Positions 28,401 to 36,690 are shown, counted from the first letter of the stretch. The stretch is DNA of 64,000 bases from Siphonodentalium dalli (GCA_032622095.1 CP136062.1:158902875-158966874), one strand, 5' to 3'. The notes: a model not told the origin generated them from the sequence alone. Translations and numbers: made by a program.

Positions 28401-31400
28401 CCAAACTATTTAAATTATTGTCAGCATGTTTACTAAGCATATATCATTTGTAAAATGTATGAGTGCTGTGTCGTATATCTGATTCAATTCTATTTTACAA
28501 ATGATCAATTTGAATATGTATGGGGTATTATGTACTGTCCCAGGTATACACTGTTCGCAAGTTGCACAAATTGATGGTAGCTCTTTTCTTATATTTCAGT
28601 GAAGGAGACTGGATCAATTTGGGACAAGATGATTTTTATTAACATTCAGCATTGTCTCGATGGTAAGTGTTGCTCTACTGTAATTGTGACCCGCCATATC
28701 AAATCCAGTCGGATGTCGGGATTTTTTTTACCCTGTGCCAATGCATTCTCTTATATATGCGAGTCGACCATAGGTCGCCTCGCATATATAAGAGAATGCA
28801 TTGGCTTAACAATTTTTTATCATGTTTTTTAAATAAATGTTTCTTACAATTTTTAGGACATAAAATAAAAAAACATCCATTACCCTGCAGGGAGCCCCAC
28901 ACATATATAGAAGCAGATAGAAGAGTGTCGTCTGCTCATGTTTGTCTGGGGCTCTGTATGGGTGAAATTATAAAATTGTTAAAGAATACAAGAACAAATT
29001 ATTAAAATTGTTAGGCCAATGCATTCTCTTACATATGCGAGGCGACCTATGGTCGACTCGCATATATAAAAGAATGCATTGGCACAGGGTACAACAATCC
29101 CGACTTCTGACTGGATTTGATATGGCGGGTTACAATTAGCTCGTATAGAAAATAATATTATGGTATGCATGTGTATACACTGGTCAGCATCGTGCAAAGA
29201 TACATACTTCCATATTTTCTATCAAATTGTATTATATTACACAGCATGACCTAACTATCCCTTAAGTTTTATAAGAAAAGAAGTAATTAATCCCTTCAAC
29301 GGTAGAAATATTAAACTCACTTCCTGTAATTGTAACACATTGTCTGATTTTAAATTGGCGATAGGAAGCCGATGTACACAAACCACATAGATCCGTATGA
29401 GGCCCCCACCCCCTTTTCGTACGGCGTATTCCATGCCCTGTTATGAGGTACGCCGTATTCCGGCCCCTCTGTTATGAGGTATTCGGTATTCCAAACATAC
29501 CGGTATTCGTACGCCGACCTTCGACACCTTCCAAAAAATGATCATAATAATAAATATAAATGCGATTTTTGTCACCATAAATTCATGGTTTGTATCATCG
29601 TCATTTCAGATCATTTTAGACGTGGGCACTGCGGGATGACCGGCGTTCCTACGGCAATAGAAAATTTATCCGGAAAATTACATATGGCTGTTAACTTGTA
29701 TTCCGTATTCCACACTCTGTGTTAAGTGGTATTCCGTATTCCAGGGGGTGGGGTGGGGGCCTCCCGTATATTTATCAATAGTATCAATACTCACGATCGG
29801 CTGAAGTGAATCGCTGTATGCTGTCCTTTCTGTCCTTTCTGTTTTCTTAACTACGTTAGAATAGCCATGGTAACCACTTCATGCCAATTCCTTTATGTGT
29901 AATTGATTGGAATCGACGGAACTTCAAGTCAGTTTCCATTCCCATATCCCAATATATAGGGACGACAGCTCTTTGTTTATTTTTAGTGTAATACAATAGC
30001 GGAGGAGGTACTTATAAGTGAGATCAGCACTTGTCTCCCTATCCCATTATATGTAAGAATGGGTTGTGTTTTTGCGGGACGACTGTTTCTATAGCAACCC
30101 AAGTTTGAAGTTTGCTGTACACTCTCAGAACAAATGTGAATAAATTCTACACAATGTGTTTTAATTTTGATTTAAAACAAAATTGTGTATAAATGTCACA
30201 TGGCATATGTCTCGGTGGATCTTTCTCAAAATTGAATGTGAGTGAATATGTGAGTCATGGTTATTAGATGAGATATGTTCGATTGGAGACACAAAACAAA
30301 AAAGGTTACCTCAGTACAAAACATTGACAGCAGTTGTAAATATGTAATACACTGTGTTTGTGTCAACACTGAACATCACATAAATGTGTAGCTCAAACGA
30401 CGGTTATCCAAATTACTTGAAGATTTTGCCGTCTCAGAACAGCAAATCATAAACTGCCTAAGGAATGCGTAAGATGGAAGAAATCTCCGAATGATAATGG
30501 CAATAGGATATGCACCATATGTGGAGAATATTTAAGAGACAAATACTATTTATTTATTATATGCAGTCATTTGGATGATCAGAAAATAATATATCCCTGA
30601 ATACTTTTGAAGAACCCAAGGAGAGATCAAGTCCATGGTCTCCTATCTCTTAAACTTGTAAGCCTCATATAAACACTATGCATATTTATAATGTGTGCCT
30701 TTAAGAAGGTATCATATTCTATATGAGCGGAATCATATGGGTGAACACATGTAATTGTGCTACTTGTTAAGTTTGTCGCATGATTACTGCTGTGTATATT
30801 AACATGCATATGTATAGGAAATGAACAATATTGAATGTGGTATCCAAATTTGTGTACATAGTGTATATATACGTTTTGCTTGTTTCACTGTTATGGGACT
30901 TTTGCAATAAATCAATCAAACTACATGTACAAAGTATTAAAGCTGCTGCCAAATTTTGTATATGGTAGTTTTTACGAGGTTTGTGTCTCAAATAGAACAT
31001 ATCTCGTCTACTAACTATAATATACCCACATATTCACTCATATTCAATGTTGAGAAAATTCCACAGACACATGTCAAGTGTCATTTCTACACAATTTTGT
31101 TTAAGATAAAAAATAAAAAAAACAGTGTGTAGAATTTATACACATTTGTTCTAAGAGTGTGTTATAATCTACACCGTCCTATTATCTATCTACACCGTTC
31201 TAGTGTCTATCTACACCGTCCTATTATCTATCTTTGATGTGAACTGTTGACATGTCCACTATTGCCCGAAAGTGATTTTCTGCGAAAACCCGGTGCCAGT
31301 GTATTCTCTTATATATGCGAATCTCCCGTAGGGAGCCTCGCATATATAAGATAATACATTGGCCTAACAATATTTACATTGACCCTTTAAGCCAGTGCAT

Positions 31401-32938
31401 TCCCTTATTTTTGTGATGTTCTCTCTGAGAGACTCGCATATATCAGATAATGCAGTGACAAATTATCTTTAATGCCGCACCAGCGCAGCTCCCGTTATCA
31501 AAGGGCTAAAGCTATATTTATCATGGCTGCGTGAAACATGATAGTACGTGTATTTAAGAAATGAATGTAGTAGGTGTGTGTGTTATTGTGGGATACGGCG
31601 ATGTGGTCGTCGGGCACACTGTGTGAATCGAACCGGTTCTCACTAAATGTGCCCTCTAAGGCCACAGCGTCCTATATCCACCAATAACACACACACCCAC
31701 CCACTAGATTCATTTCTTATATTTATATAGCTTTTGTGATGATTTAATAATTTAATCATAAGGTGTCAATCCATGGAATACTGTAAAACAATTGGCTGAC
31801 GCATACTTCGGTATTTAGGTTATTTCTGGATAACCTAAATTTCTTGATTACTTTCCGGAGTCTTTCCCCGCTACAAAAATGACAGCAGCGCCGGTGACCA
31901 CGTCTATACCGCGTGCCTAAAAATCTACATGGAAACTCACGATACTTCCTACCATTTAACAAGACATTTTGGCATAATTCCTTCGGATATGACTGTATTG
32001 ACAATAACCATACAAGATGCTAATATTCAGTGTACAAGTAAACAGACAAATCAACAAAATGCAACATTTGCAAAGATATGAAACAAGGAAATTAAAACTA
32101 ACAAGGCTTTGTTGCCACCGCGGTCGAACATCAATACCACGTGCAACTTACAGCTGTCCAGTGCCACGCGACGCGTGATCAATTGCGACAAGCCAATCAA
32201 AAACGCTGAAACGCCGACAAGACGTGATCAATCGATAAGCACAAGTTTTGAGGGACATGTGTCTCTTTCAACTGCAAGTGTCTTTTTCGTCAGAAATAGT
32301 CTCAATGTTGTACGCTAGTTATACTTCCAACTTCTACTTTTGGTGATTCTCTTGTGAAATGACGGATTAAATTATAAGAAGTAACTCTTGTTTCGATTAA
32401 GGTTATGAGTTATAACCGAAAAGTTTGAAGATAAATTTTCTATAACTGCGCTACGCATAACCTTAATCGAAACAAGAGTTATTTCTTAATTGCAATAAAA
32501 AAGCTGAGTGTATTCTTATTTATTTTCACAAATATGCCGATAATTTGAGGCTAGCCCACACGGCACATTAAGTCAGCCCAATATAAGATTTCCATACACT
32601 TAGCAACGATAACGTGACAGATATAAATGACTGGCTTCAGATGCAATTCTGCTGAACTTTGAAAAGCACGCCAAATTAATCTTTGGTGATTAGATCAGAT
32701 ACTTTTGAAGAACGCATGTGATTCGCCATGCTGTTAGCTAATACTAATAATATGTGTTCTGACTACCGAGATTATGCTGGAAATGTTGTCACATTATACA
32801 TGTATACAAACTATAATATCTATATTTACAGATGGAATTAAATTCTGGAAGACAAAGTCTGGAGAAATTGTCACCAAAGGTGCAGGCGGGATTATTGATC
32901 CCAAATATTTCTTTGCTTTCAAGAACAGAAGACAGTGA
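13365..32938 (+). CDS. tRNA 2'-phosphotransferase (Tpt1/KptA)-like gene, six exons, 5' end missing
   Basis: Exons: 13365-13451, 24127-24296, 25688-25783, 27006-27063, 28600-28662 and 32832-32938 (TGA at 32936). All junctions are GT-AG and the codon phases (1,0,0,1,1) match across every intron, giving about 193 continuous codons, close to the family's 200-250. Family members remove the splice-junction 2'-phosphate from ligated tRNA using NAD+. Recognisable in order: the N-terminal ARHGYKLG (family LRHG), a winged-helix-like segment, VFHGTYFDLL, EGLRQQGRTHIHL, DDGIKFWKTKSGE and the C-terminal IDPKYF. Two family features are not seen: the RANQGHS segment is replaced by YYGMYRERSN, and no arginine lies between THIHL and FIN where SGMR is expected. 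The gene may be a diverged paralogue or pseudoenzyme. The first exon with the start codon is not found. Confidence 0.85.
13765..14762 (+). mobile_element. Non-autonomous Helitron, degraded
   Basis: It begins A|TCTCCTATATATTTTGAGAC and ends with the hairpin CCGCAGTGGCGGG and CTAACCTGATAG|T, a slightly mutated form of the Helitron CTAG end. It shares long stretches with the elements at 27243, 54784 and 55203. The interior holds AT-rich degenerate repeats of ATTGAAAAACAAA and CACAATTAACTCATTG. It lies in intron 1 of the Tpt1-like gene. No Rep/helicase coding is present. Confidence 0.65.
14763..15559. other. Intronic DNA without recognised features
   Basis: AT-rich, with short open frames only (for example 14988-15173 on the minus strand) and no recognisable motif. 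It sits between the Helitron and the LINE. Confidence 0.5.
15560..18822 (+). pseudogene. Decayed LINE ORF2 (endonuclease, reverse transcriptase, zinc-knuckle-like end)
   Basis: Translation in shifting frames gives, in order: an APE-type endonuclease segment (IGAVYIPPSG, then LAGDFNSRTG at about 15757-15786, then SVIDYMVGN near 16050); a linker; a reverse transcriptase with MIQPIYKKSGD, SYRGITLLS, TFIDFKKAFD, the G-x-x-Q-G-E block and the catalytic FYADDTVIL near 17620; the thumb-like region YLGVTF...LYGSEMW; and a C-terminal DEYHLLVCDEFRDIREQY. At least five lesions are visible: stops near 15699, 16419, 18079 and 18247, and frameshifts near 16905 and 17690. It is 5'-truncated with no 3' UTR. 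The LINE clade was not determined. It is a dead copy in intron 1 of the Tpt1-like gene. Confidence 0.85.
18830..20403 (+). pseudogene. LINE 5' UTR plus ORF1 remnant, copy A
   Basis: It starts with a GC-rich leader (GCCCGGGGTAGAATGGGCC, CCCACTGCGAGGGGTAAGAA) that recurs at 20404. ORF1 begins near 19405 (ATQNNK, then FPQYLVLSF) and is broken by several stops and frameshifts. Later pieces match the zinc-knuckle region of copy B (SQCQRHGHGQEHC) and the LTPVPEPVSQAM tail. It ends exactly where the leader of copy B begins, so A and B are head to tail. Confidence 0.7.
20404..22470 (+). mobile_element. LINE copy B: ORF1 (zinc-knuckle gag-like) and 3' UTR, no ORF2
   Basis: The leader at 20404-20830 is followed by an ORF1 read in several frames: VFPQYLVLGFDS near 20920, SSESEILAELAS near 21215, then the longest intact part, 21272-21982. 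That part has KVGYMKVDISTYVPNLLRHF and the knuckle CESYGHGQKHC...CSRC...CQGSHAA, typical of LINE ORF1 nucleic-acid-binding proteins. After the KFTTMYNDKLS region the sequence passes into an AT-rich 3' UTR ending GGTTAAAACGACGTAAAATC and (AAAC)n at about 22440-22467. No endonuclease or reverse transcriptase lies between. Confidence 0.75.
22471..23125 (+). mobile_element. LINE copy C: ORF1 3' end and 3' UTR, no ORF2
   Basis: It encodes QRLDFQKERFIFELSKFDQM, homologous to the last ORF1 part of copy B (KRFDNQTNGYNFEYSKF), and stops near 22687. A 3' UTR similar to B follows: TGCTTTTATTTGTACATAG, ATTTGCTTCGCTCC, GTGATATGGCATAGCGACTAAAACGAC and a CAATCAATCAGT tail. It is 5'-truncated and lies directly after the tail of copy B. 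Confidence 0.7.
23889..24088 (+). repeat. 65-bp tandem repeat, three units
   Basis: Three copies of a 65-bp unit (TTATTATTGAG...CAATG...CTCAGAC...GTGGTATTTAT...TTTAGATTGGTCG) with a few substitutions. It ends about 38 bp before the acceptor of Tpt1-like exon B. Confidence 0.85.
24127..24296 (+). CDS. Tpt1-like exon B (N-lobe)
   Basis: Acceptor TTTTGCAG, donor GAG|GTGAGT. It matches exon A in phase (G + AA gives Glu) and ends in phase 0. The segment YFKVHQVAK...ITKRDILQSI...TGQLELRK follows the family pattern of V..L, F, D(I/V)..V and RFEL. The third catalytic Arg, normally in W-I-R-A-N-Q-G-H, is not seen: the sequence after the Trp is YYGMYRERSN. A second frame is also open but does not match the family or the neighbouring phases. 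Confidence 0.8.
24301..24856 (+). other. Intron 2 DNA without recognised elements
   Basis: AT-rich sequence between Tpt1-like exon B and the 74-bp minisatellite. No domain, repeat or RNA was recognised. Confidence 0.45.
24857..25657 (+). repeat. 74-bp minisatellite, about 10.8 units
   Basis: Unit starts fall every 74 bp (24930, 25004, 25078 ... 25596). The unit reads TGACATACGTTTGTAATCCG, GTGTTTGGTTTGAATTTTGA, CATGATTTCGCGGGC, TTTCACATTGTATCTAGC. Units 2-5 alternate between two subtypes (GTGTTTGG/CATG/GCGGGC and GTATTTGG/CTTG/GCTGAC), a dimeric higher-order pattern; units 6-10 are homogeneous. It fills most of the intron before exon C and stops about 30 bp before its acceptor. Confidence 0.93.
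25688..25783 (+). CDS. Tpt1-like exon C (HGT motif)
   Basis: Exactly 32 codons between the acceptor TACTTCTTAAG and the donor GAG|GTAAGA, phase 0 at both ends. It encodes VPVFHGTYFDLLSRIKRE, matching the family's V-H-G-T-Y/F...W..I...G-L NAD-binding entry. The acceptor lies about 30 bp after the end of a 74-bp minisatellite. Confidence 0.88.
25789..26230 (-). mobile_element. LINE ORF2 C-terminal fragment, antisense
   Basis: The minus-strand frame 25882-26226 contains AYRILMGYGRRSSASGMFV and then RKCVFSFRERM...NSDLKYF. This resembles the conserved region after the reverse transcriptase thumb in several LINE lineages (NNAFRILLG..RRCSAS.MF). The plus-strand TTATTATTATTATTAT at about 25793 is the complement of a simple 3' LINE tail. 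It is strongly 5'-truncated and lies in intron 3 of the Tpt1-like gene. Confidence 0.65.
26495..26895. mobile_element. TTAA-flanked MITE with two 67-nt hairpins, copy 1
   Basis: It is bounded by TTAA on both sides and by the inverted ends CCCTTTACCCAACA / TGTTGGGTAAAGGG. The TTAA duplication and CCC-starting ends fit the piggyBac superfamily (inference). It holds two 67-nt palindromic hairpins (26526-26592 and 26674-26740) that are mutual reverse complements, and a spacer with runs of A and T. No transposase is present. Confidence 0.8.
27006..27063 (+). CDS. Tpt1-like exon D (GRTHIHL motif)
   Basis: Acceptor GTGTTGTAG, donor AAAG|GTAAGT, phase 0 in and 1 out. It encodes GLRQQGRTHIHLNVWNPEK. 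The GLxxxGRxHIHL string is the most diagnostic Tpt1/KptA signature in the gene. Confidence 0.9.
27243..27980 (+). mobile_element. Non-autonomous Helitron, second copy
   Basis: Its start (TATATATTTTGAGACTTCCG) and the segment TTTTGGAGAAGCTCAGAGCA match the element at 13765. The end has the hairpin CCGCCAGTGGCGG and then GCTAACCTGCTAG|T, a good Helitron 3' signature. Internal direct repeats include ATGCGTCCGAAATACGGATG twice (27561-27628) and TCTCGGAAACGGGTGGAGCT twice (27760 and 27870). Confidence 0.7.
27283..27309 (+). repeat. 27-nt poly-G tract
   Basis: An uninterrupted run of 27 G after a (TG)n stretch, inside the Helitron. It is long for an animal genome, could form a G-quadruplex, and its length may be unreliable in assembly. 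Confidence 0.9.
28600..28662 (+). CDS. Tpt1-like exon E
   Basis: Acceptor TATATTTCAG, donor GATG|GTAAGT, phase 1 in and 1 out. It encodes VKETGSIWDKMIFINIQHCL, corresponding to the family strand ending F-I-D before A-L-A-D-G. The catalytic SGMR arginine expected in this stretch is absent. Confidence 0.8.
28680..29140. mobile_element. MITE with the same 67-nt hairpins but different ends
   Basis: The terminal inverted repeat is GTAATTGTGACCCGCCATAT at 28680 and its complement ending GGCGGGTTACAATTA at about 29139; arms are about 43 bp. The interior has the same two 67-nt hairpins (28738-28804 and 29016-29082) as the TTAA-flanked MITEs, starting from CCCTGTGCCAATG. It follows exon E of the Tpt1-like gene by only about 20 bp. 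Confidence 0.75.
29401..29762. mobile_element. GGCCCCCACCCC-ended foldback element rich in GGAATAC motifs
   Basis: It starts GGCCCCCACCCCC and ends GGGGTGGGGTGGGGGCC. The interior repeats (G)TATTCC-type motifs (GGCGTATTCC, GGTATTCCGTATTCC). A second copy in opposite orientation lies at 43784-44011 and lacks about 150 bp of the interior. Confidence 0.7.
30119..31160. mobile_element. Foldback element with about 188-bp terminal inverted repeats
   Basis: The left arm 30119-30306 (ACACTCTCAGAACAAATGTG ... GAGACACAAA) is matched in reverse complement by 30973-31160 (TTTGTGTCTCAAATAGAACA ... CACATTTGTTCTAAGAGTGT), with roughly 15-20% divergence. The interior of about 660 bp has no recognisable transposase. 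The superfamily is not clear. Confidence 0.75.
31172..31238 (+). repeat. 21-bp tandem repeat, three units
   Basis: TACACCGTCCTATTATCTATC occurs twice with a diverged central unit TACACCGTTCTAGTGTCTATC. Confidence 0.85.
31296..31458. mobile_element. Diverged pair of 67-nt hairpins
   Basis: Hairpins at 31296-31362 and 31392-31458 have exactly the length of the MITE hairpins and the same outer stem (CTCTTATATATGCGA / TCGCATATATAAGA), but different inner stems that still pair. The surrounding transposon ends are not recognisable, so this is an older relic. Confidence 0.65.
31557..31720 (-). repeat. Hairpin element with tRNA-like pol III boxes
   Basis: Arms of about 55 bp (31557-31612 and 31657-31720, with GTGTGTGTTATTG / CAATAACACACACAC) enclose a segment. 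Read on the minus strand it has an A-box-like TGGCCTTAGAGG and a B-box-like GGTTCGATTC about 30 bp apart. This spacing resembles a tRNA or tRNA-derived SINE promoter, but no full cloverleaf was established. Confidence 0.35.
31721..32371. other. Intron 5 DNA without a recognised gene
   Basis: It contains an 82-codon minus-strand frame (31756-32004) rich in Arg and Cys and a 69-codon plus-strand frame (32109-32318). Neither has a recognisable domain or splice context. Confidence 0.4.
32372..32490. repeat. Inverted repeat
   Basis: Arms 32372-32411 and 32449-32490 pair through AACTCTTGTTTCGATTAAGG / CCTTAATCGAAACAAGAGTT with a short spacer; probably a small foldback element in intron 5. Confidence 0.75.
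32832..32938 (+). CDS. Tpt1-like last exon F
   Basis: Acceptor TATATTTACAG, phase 1, TGA at 32936-32938. It encodes DGIKFWKTKSGEIVTKG then IDPKYFFAF, matching the family's DGIxFxxSxNGVILTxG and PxxYF. The residue split over the intron completes a DDGI motif. Confidence 0.88.
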
Positions 32939-32950
32939 GACTAATTATCT

Positions 32951-32956
32951 AATAAA
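32951..32956 (+). terminator. Polyadenylation signal AATAAA
   Basis: Canonical AATAAA starting 13 bases after the TGA of the Tpt1-like gene, which would give a very short 3' UTR. It supports this as the last exon. Confidence 0.6.
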
Positions 32957-33048
32957 CATAATGTCTTGATATTTGTCATCTACTTTTCAACAAATGTTTC
33001 CATTTGGATCATTCTTTGTTATTCGCAGACACAATCGAGATGGGTCAG

Positions 33049-33515
33049 TTAAAGGTACTCAATCCGATCAGACGCTCCTAAATTACTATTTCTTTGGCTT
33101 CTGGGGTAAAAAATATTTCATTCGAGTCGAGGAACCCACCCATCACAGCTCAGAGTGATCAGATGTCGATTTTTGAAGTTTGCTATTTCTCGAGATGTGT
33201 AATAATATGTGACCCAGAAACACGTGGTTAAACTGTAGGTCTCGGACAAAATTGCGGATGAAGATGGATAACTCTAAAATCAAGTGGTAATACGGTCAAA
33301 TTTCATGATACTTTAGTGATAATACGGCCATATTTTGTTGAACAAAATGTTGATAAACAACAAGTTTTGGGAAATTTGATACCATAGTTGACAGTGGTTA
33401 GCATTATTTTGTTGCAGTAAATCGATTCTGATAACTAAAGCGTATTTTTAAGAAATGTTGTTGTTGTTGTATCGTGATGGTATGGGGACCGTCTGATCGG
33501 ATTGAGTACCTTTAA
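33049..33515. mobile_element. TTAA-flanked MITE with AGGTACTC ends, copy 1
   Basis: The ends are TTAAAGGTACTCAATCCG and its complement GGATTGAGTACCTTTAA. A subterminal segment (CTATTTCTTTGGCTTC, TTCGAGTCGAGGAACCCACC, TTTCTCGAGATGTGTAAT) is shared with copies at 35654 and 36789. The TTAA on both sides is compatible with a piggyBac-type target duplication. Confidence 0.75.
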
Positions 33516-33643
33516 TCATACTAATTGGTAATTGTAAAAACGCATACTGAAGCGAAGTTTATTATATGCTCATGGTACGTTCATAAGCTGGCAAGTTTGC
33601 ACGTTATTTTGCTGGAATTTTGTCATAGAACACCGCCTGGTGC

Positions 33644-33835
33644 CATAATATGAACGGAAACATGCATATAACATTCACCTTTACCAAAGAAAGTGAACGG
33701 CATGAGAAGTGACATTTCTGTAGTTCCACTGGTAACGGTGCTGCTGGCATTGCCTTCAAATACCTGCGTAGTTCTGTATTTTCCCCAGTACAGCTGCATT
33801 TTATATGCATGTTTCCGTTCATATTTTGGCCTCAT
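33644..33835. repeat. Foldback repeat
   Basis: Near-perfect inverted arms 33644-33673 and 33804-33835 (CCATAATATGAACGGAAACA / TGTTTCCGTTCATATTTTGG), with further pairing inside (AAATGTCACTTCTCATG-type segments are not paired). It ends directly before the exon-like sequence at 33848. Confidence 0.6.
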
Positions 33836-33847
33836 ATTGTTTTATAG

Positions 33848-34032
33848 GACAAAATGCCTGCAAAACATGCCGTGCAAACTTCCCAGTGTATGGACGTACC
33901 AGAGATATCAGAGAAACTTTGCAGTTAGATAAATGTCCTTATCGCACAGAAGGGGGTATAGAAGTTTCGCTTTCATACTATCCCGTATGTGATACTCCAT
34001 TAAATGAGCAAAACCGTGTCCCACGAACTTAG
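33848..34032 (+). CDS. Exon-like open frame, Cys-containing, function unknown
   Basis: An acceptor-like TTGTTTTATAG precedes 33848. In entering phase 1 the frame reads QNACKTCRANFPVYGRTRDI and goes on to a KCPYR motif and a stop at 34030. The CxxC and the low density of alternatives suggest a possible terminal exon. No domain is recognised and no upstream exon was found. It might be unrelated noise next to a foldback repeat. Confidence 0.25.
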
Positions 34033-34387
34033 TTCGTCATATAAACTGCACCAGCTGTCCTATAGCCAGGAGATGTGTATCTTCTTTTAGCTGATGTTAC
34101 GAGCATTAATTAGGGATAAGACGGGTTAGGTACCGAAGTACCAACATTTATTTTTTCAATGACTGAACTCGGCTATATATCAAGAAATAGCTTATCCCAA
34201 CCAAGAGCCATAAATATTCCCCGAATTCCCCTGATCGCCGGCGAACTTGTTTCCTCGATATATATCCCCACACAGGCGTGGAATTTTGCACAGAATGCTA
34301 TAAAAATTGAATTTTGTGACGAAAATCAACATAATATTAGTGAAAAGCTGGCACATCCTTCCAAAAACCTGTCCCGTTCTCAAGAAT

Positions 34388-35427
34388 CATTACCCAAACG
34401 CACGTTAAAGACGGCTTGTACTTTCACAAAAAATTTAATTTGCATTTCTTTAGAGCTGCAGAGTGAGGCGTGTGTTATGTTTTGTCGACAAAAATATAAC
34501 CGAGTGTCATATCGTCGTGCAATTTTCTATCTTTCCGATTTTGAGAGTCGAAATCGAAATCGTAGGTTATTCGGCGTCATTACCCAAACGAATACAATTT
34601 GAATTTTAAATAAACCCAAGGTGAATGACCGAGTGTTTTTTGACGCACGTAGTGTCGATTTGCACATAAACTAGTTTTGAAAGCAGATAATTGTAATTTC
34701 ATATGCTGGAGGTGAATGATAAAACTGTGTTTGGGCGCACATAAGGTAAATGTGTTCATAAATTAGTTTATTCCAGTGTTGGGGTAAATATTCGAAATAT
34801 GGCACGACAAAGTGAAAATAGTAACCACAACGCGCCATTACAGAATCGCTGAACGCGTTTGGGTAATGATGATTTTTATTTTCACTATATCGTTATATAT
34901 ACGCAGTTTAACATACAAGTGGATATAAAATTCGAATATTTACGCCAATACGATTGTTTTACCTGGAATTCGTTGAATCCATGTTGCAAACAAGACCGAC
35001 CAGCGCCATTATACAAACGATGCGTCATTACCCAAACAAAATCGTCATTACCCAAACCCAAAAATCACCGGTTTGCAGAATTGTTATTAAACGACTCAAA
35101 GTTTAACGATTACACCGTCGATATATAAGTCAATTTGTCATGCGTTTGCGCACCGAAGTTGCTCATCATTTTTGCTTATCCGCGAAATATCAGGAATAAT
35201 TATCACTAATTTCTATATAAATAAGGCCCAATATCTTTGTTAAATATGCGTAATGACACCATATACACCAAAACGTTATTTGAAACAGCTATTTTGTCAA
35301 ATAATATCCAAAATATGGAAGAATAAAATAGTAGAGTATGGTCTAATTGACCGATTTCTCGAATAAGGCGCATTTATACTACTGCTAAAGGGCGTTTGGG
35401 TAATGACGTTTAATTTTTACCCAAACG
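34388..35427. repeat. Cluster of CATTACCCAAACG motifs
   Basis: The 12-13-bp motif occurs at 34388, 34578, 35026 and 35046 on the plus strand, at 34856 and 35393 on the minus strand, and as TTTACCCAAACG at 35415; a variant lies near 35008. The last two form an inverted pair. No gene is evident between the copies. Confidence 0.7.
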
Positions 35428-35653
35428 CGATAAAATCGAAATATCGAGAAGAACATAATTTTTGCCAGTTCTATTTTCTCGTTATTTAGACGCTACTTAG
35501 TCATAATTCAGCCACATCTGACAATTTCGGGTAAACTCAGGAGTGAAAATTGTTCATTTACCATAAAATCACCCCCGTGTGCGCATGACCCATTCACTTG
35601 CCCCTTACCAATGCGCGACATGAGTATTTCCAATTGCACGTGAATCGGTAAAG

Positions 35654-36061
35654 TTAAAGGTACTCAATCCGATTCGATTGTACCCATATCATCAGATTCC
35701 AACAAAAACAACAATAATGATAACCACAGTCAACTAGAGTATAAAATAGTCCTTAACGTGTTATTTATCAGCATTTTGTTCAACGAAATATGGCCGGATT
35801 GTCAATATATCTAACGCCAAAGCCACTTGATTTTAGAGTTATCCATCTTTATTCGCAATTTGGTCCGAGACCGTCGGTTTGACGACTTTTTTGGCAGGCC
35901 ACCAATAACTACACATCTCGAGAAATAACAAATTTTAAAAATCGATATCTGATCACTGAGCTTATAGATTGGTGGGTTCTTCGACTCAAATCAAATATTT
36001 GTTACCCCCGAAGCTAAAGAAATAGTAATTTGGAGCATTAATTCGGATTCTGCATCTTTAA
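35654..36061. mobile_element. AGGTACTC-ended MITE, copy 2, diverged
   Basis: The left end is TTAAAGGTACTCAATCCG. The interior TATTTCTCGAGATGTG-type arm appears in inverse (CACATCTCGAGAAATAACAA) at about 35912. The right end is eroded (ATTCGGATTCTGCATCTTTAA). Confidence 0.6.
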
Positions 36062-36569
36062 CCTTACATTCGTTATATATATCACGGAGAGTAGAACTGT
36101 ATTGCATTGAAATTCGACATACTGGTATGTATGGGGAAATATATGGATTAATATGGGAACTATATTCGGTAGGCCGTGACGTAATACTGAGTGAGTGGAC
36201 CGAGATCAGCTGTTGGCTTTGATGCATTGATTGAAGTGAATATGAGAAAACTTATTGTAGATGGTGAATTCCTTTGGAAACATGTATAATAAAAGAAAAT
36301 CTAGTGTTTGTGTATGGAAACCAAAACTATTCTCATTCGAGACCCAGACACTTATGTTTTTTATAAGCTTGTTCCTAGAATTTCACTGTTCTTGCTGTTC
36401 CATATTTACAAATCCGTATGGAACCCTCGTTCCAGACACATCCTGTTGACGACACACGACGTAAACTGCGTTCCCCTCGACCATGAAACAGGAACTATAA
36501 AAGAAAAGCATCATCATACATTACAAAACCTAAGGCGGCGTAGAAAGGTCATATCTTTTTCGGTTATTT

Positions 36570-36690
36570 ATCTGATATATCGGATTACTTAATTTGATAT
36601 ATCAGATTAGTAATATGTTATATCAAATTATTAATTTGATATATCAGATTAAGTAATATGATTTTTCATAATTATAACCTGATATAACAG
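36570..36690. repeat. Palindromic TGATATATCAGATTA repeats
   Basis: Several overlapping copies of (T)TGATATATCAGATTA in both orientations form a strong palindrome. Related motifs lie at 38083-38130 (TGATATAGCAGATTGCTAAT, GGATATATCAGAT). Confidence 0.7.

Noticed and set aside
28599-29197. Open frames with HRSPRIYKRMHWLN and similar peptides
   Set aside because: They are translations of the 67-nt hairpin core and recur in each MITE copy.
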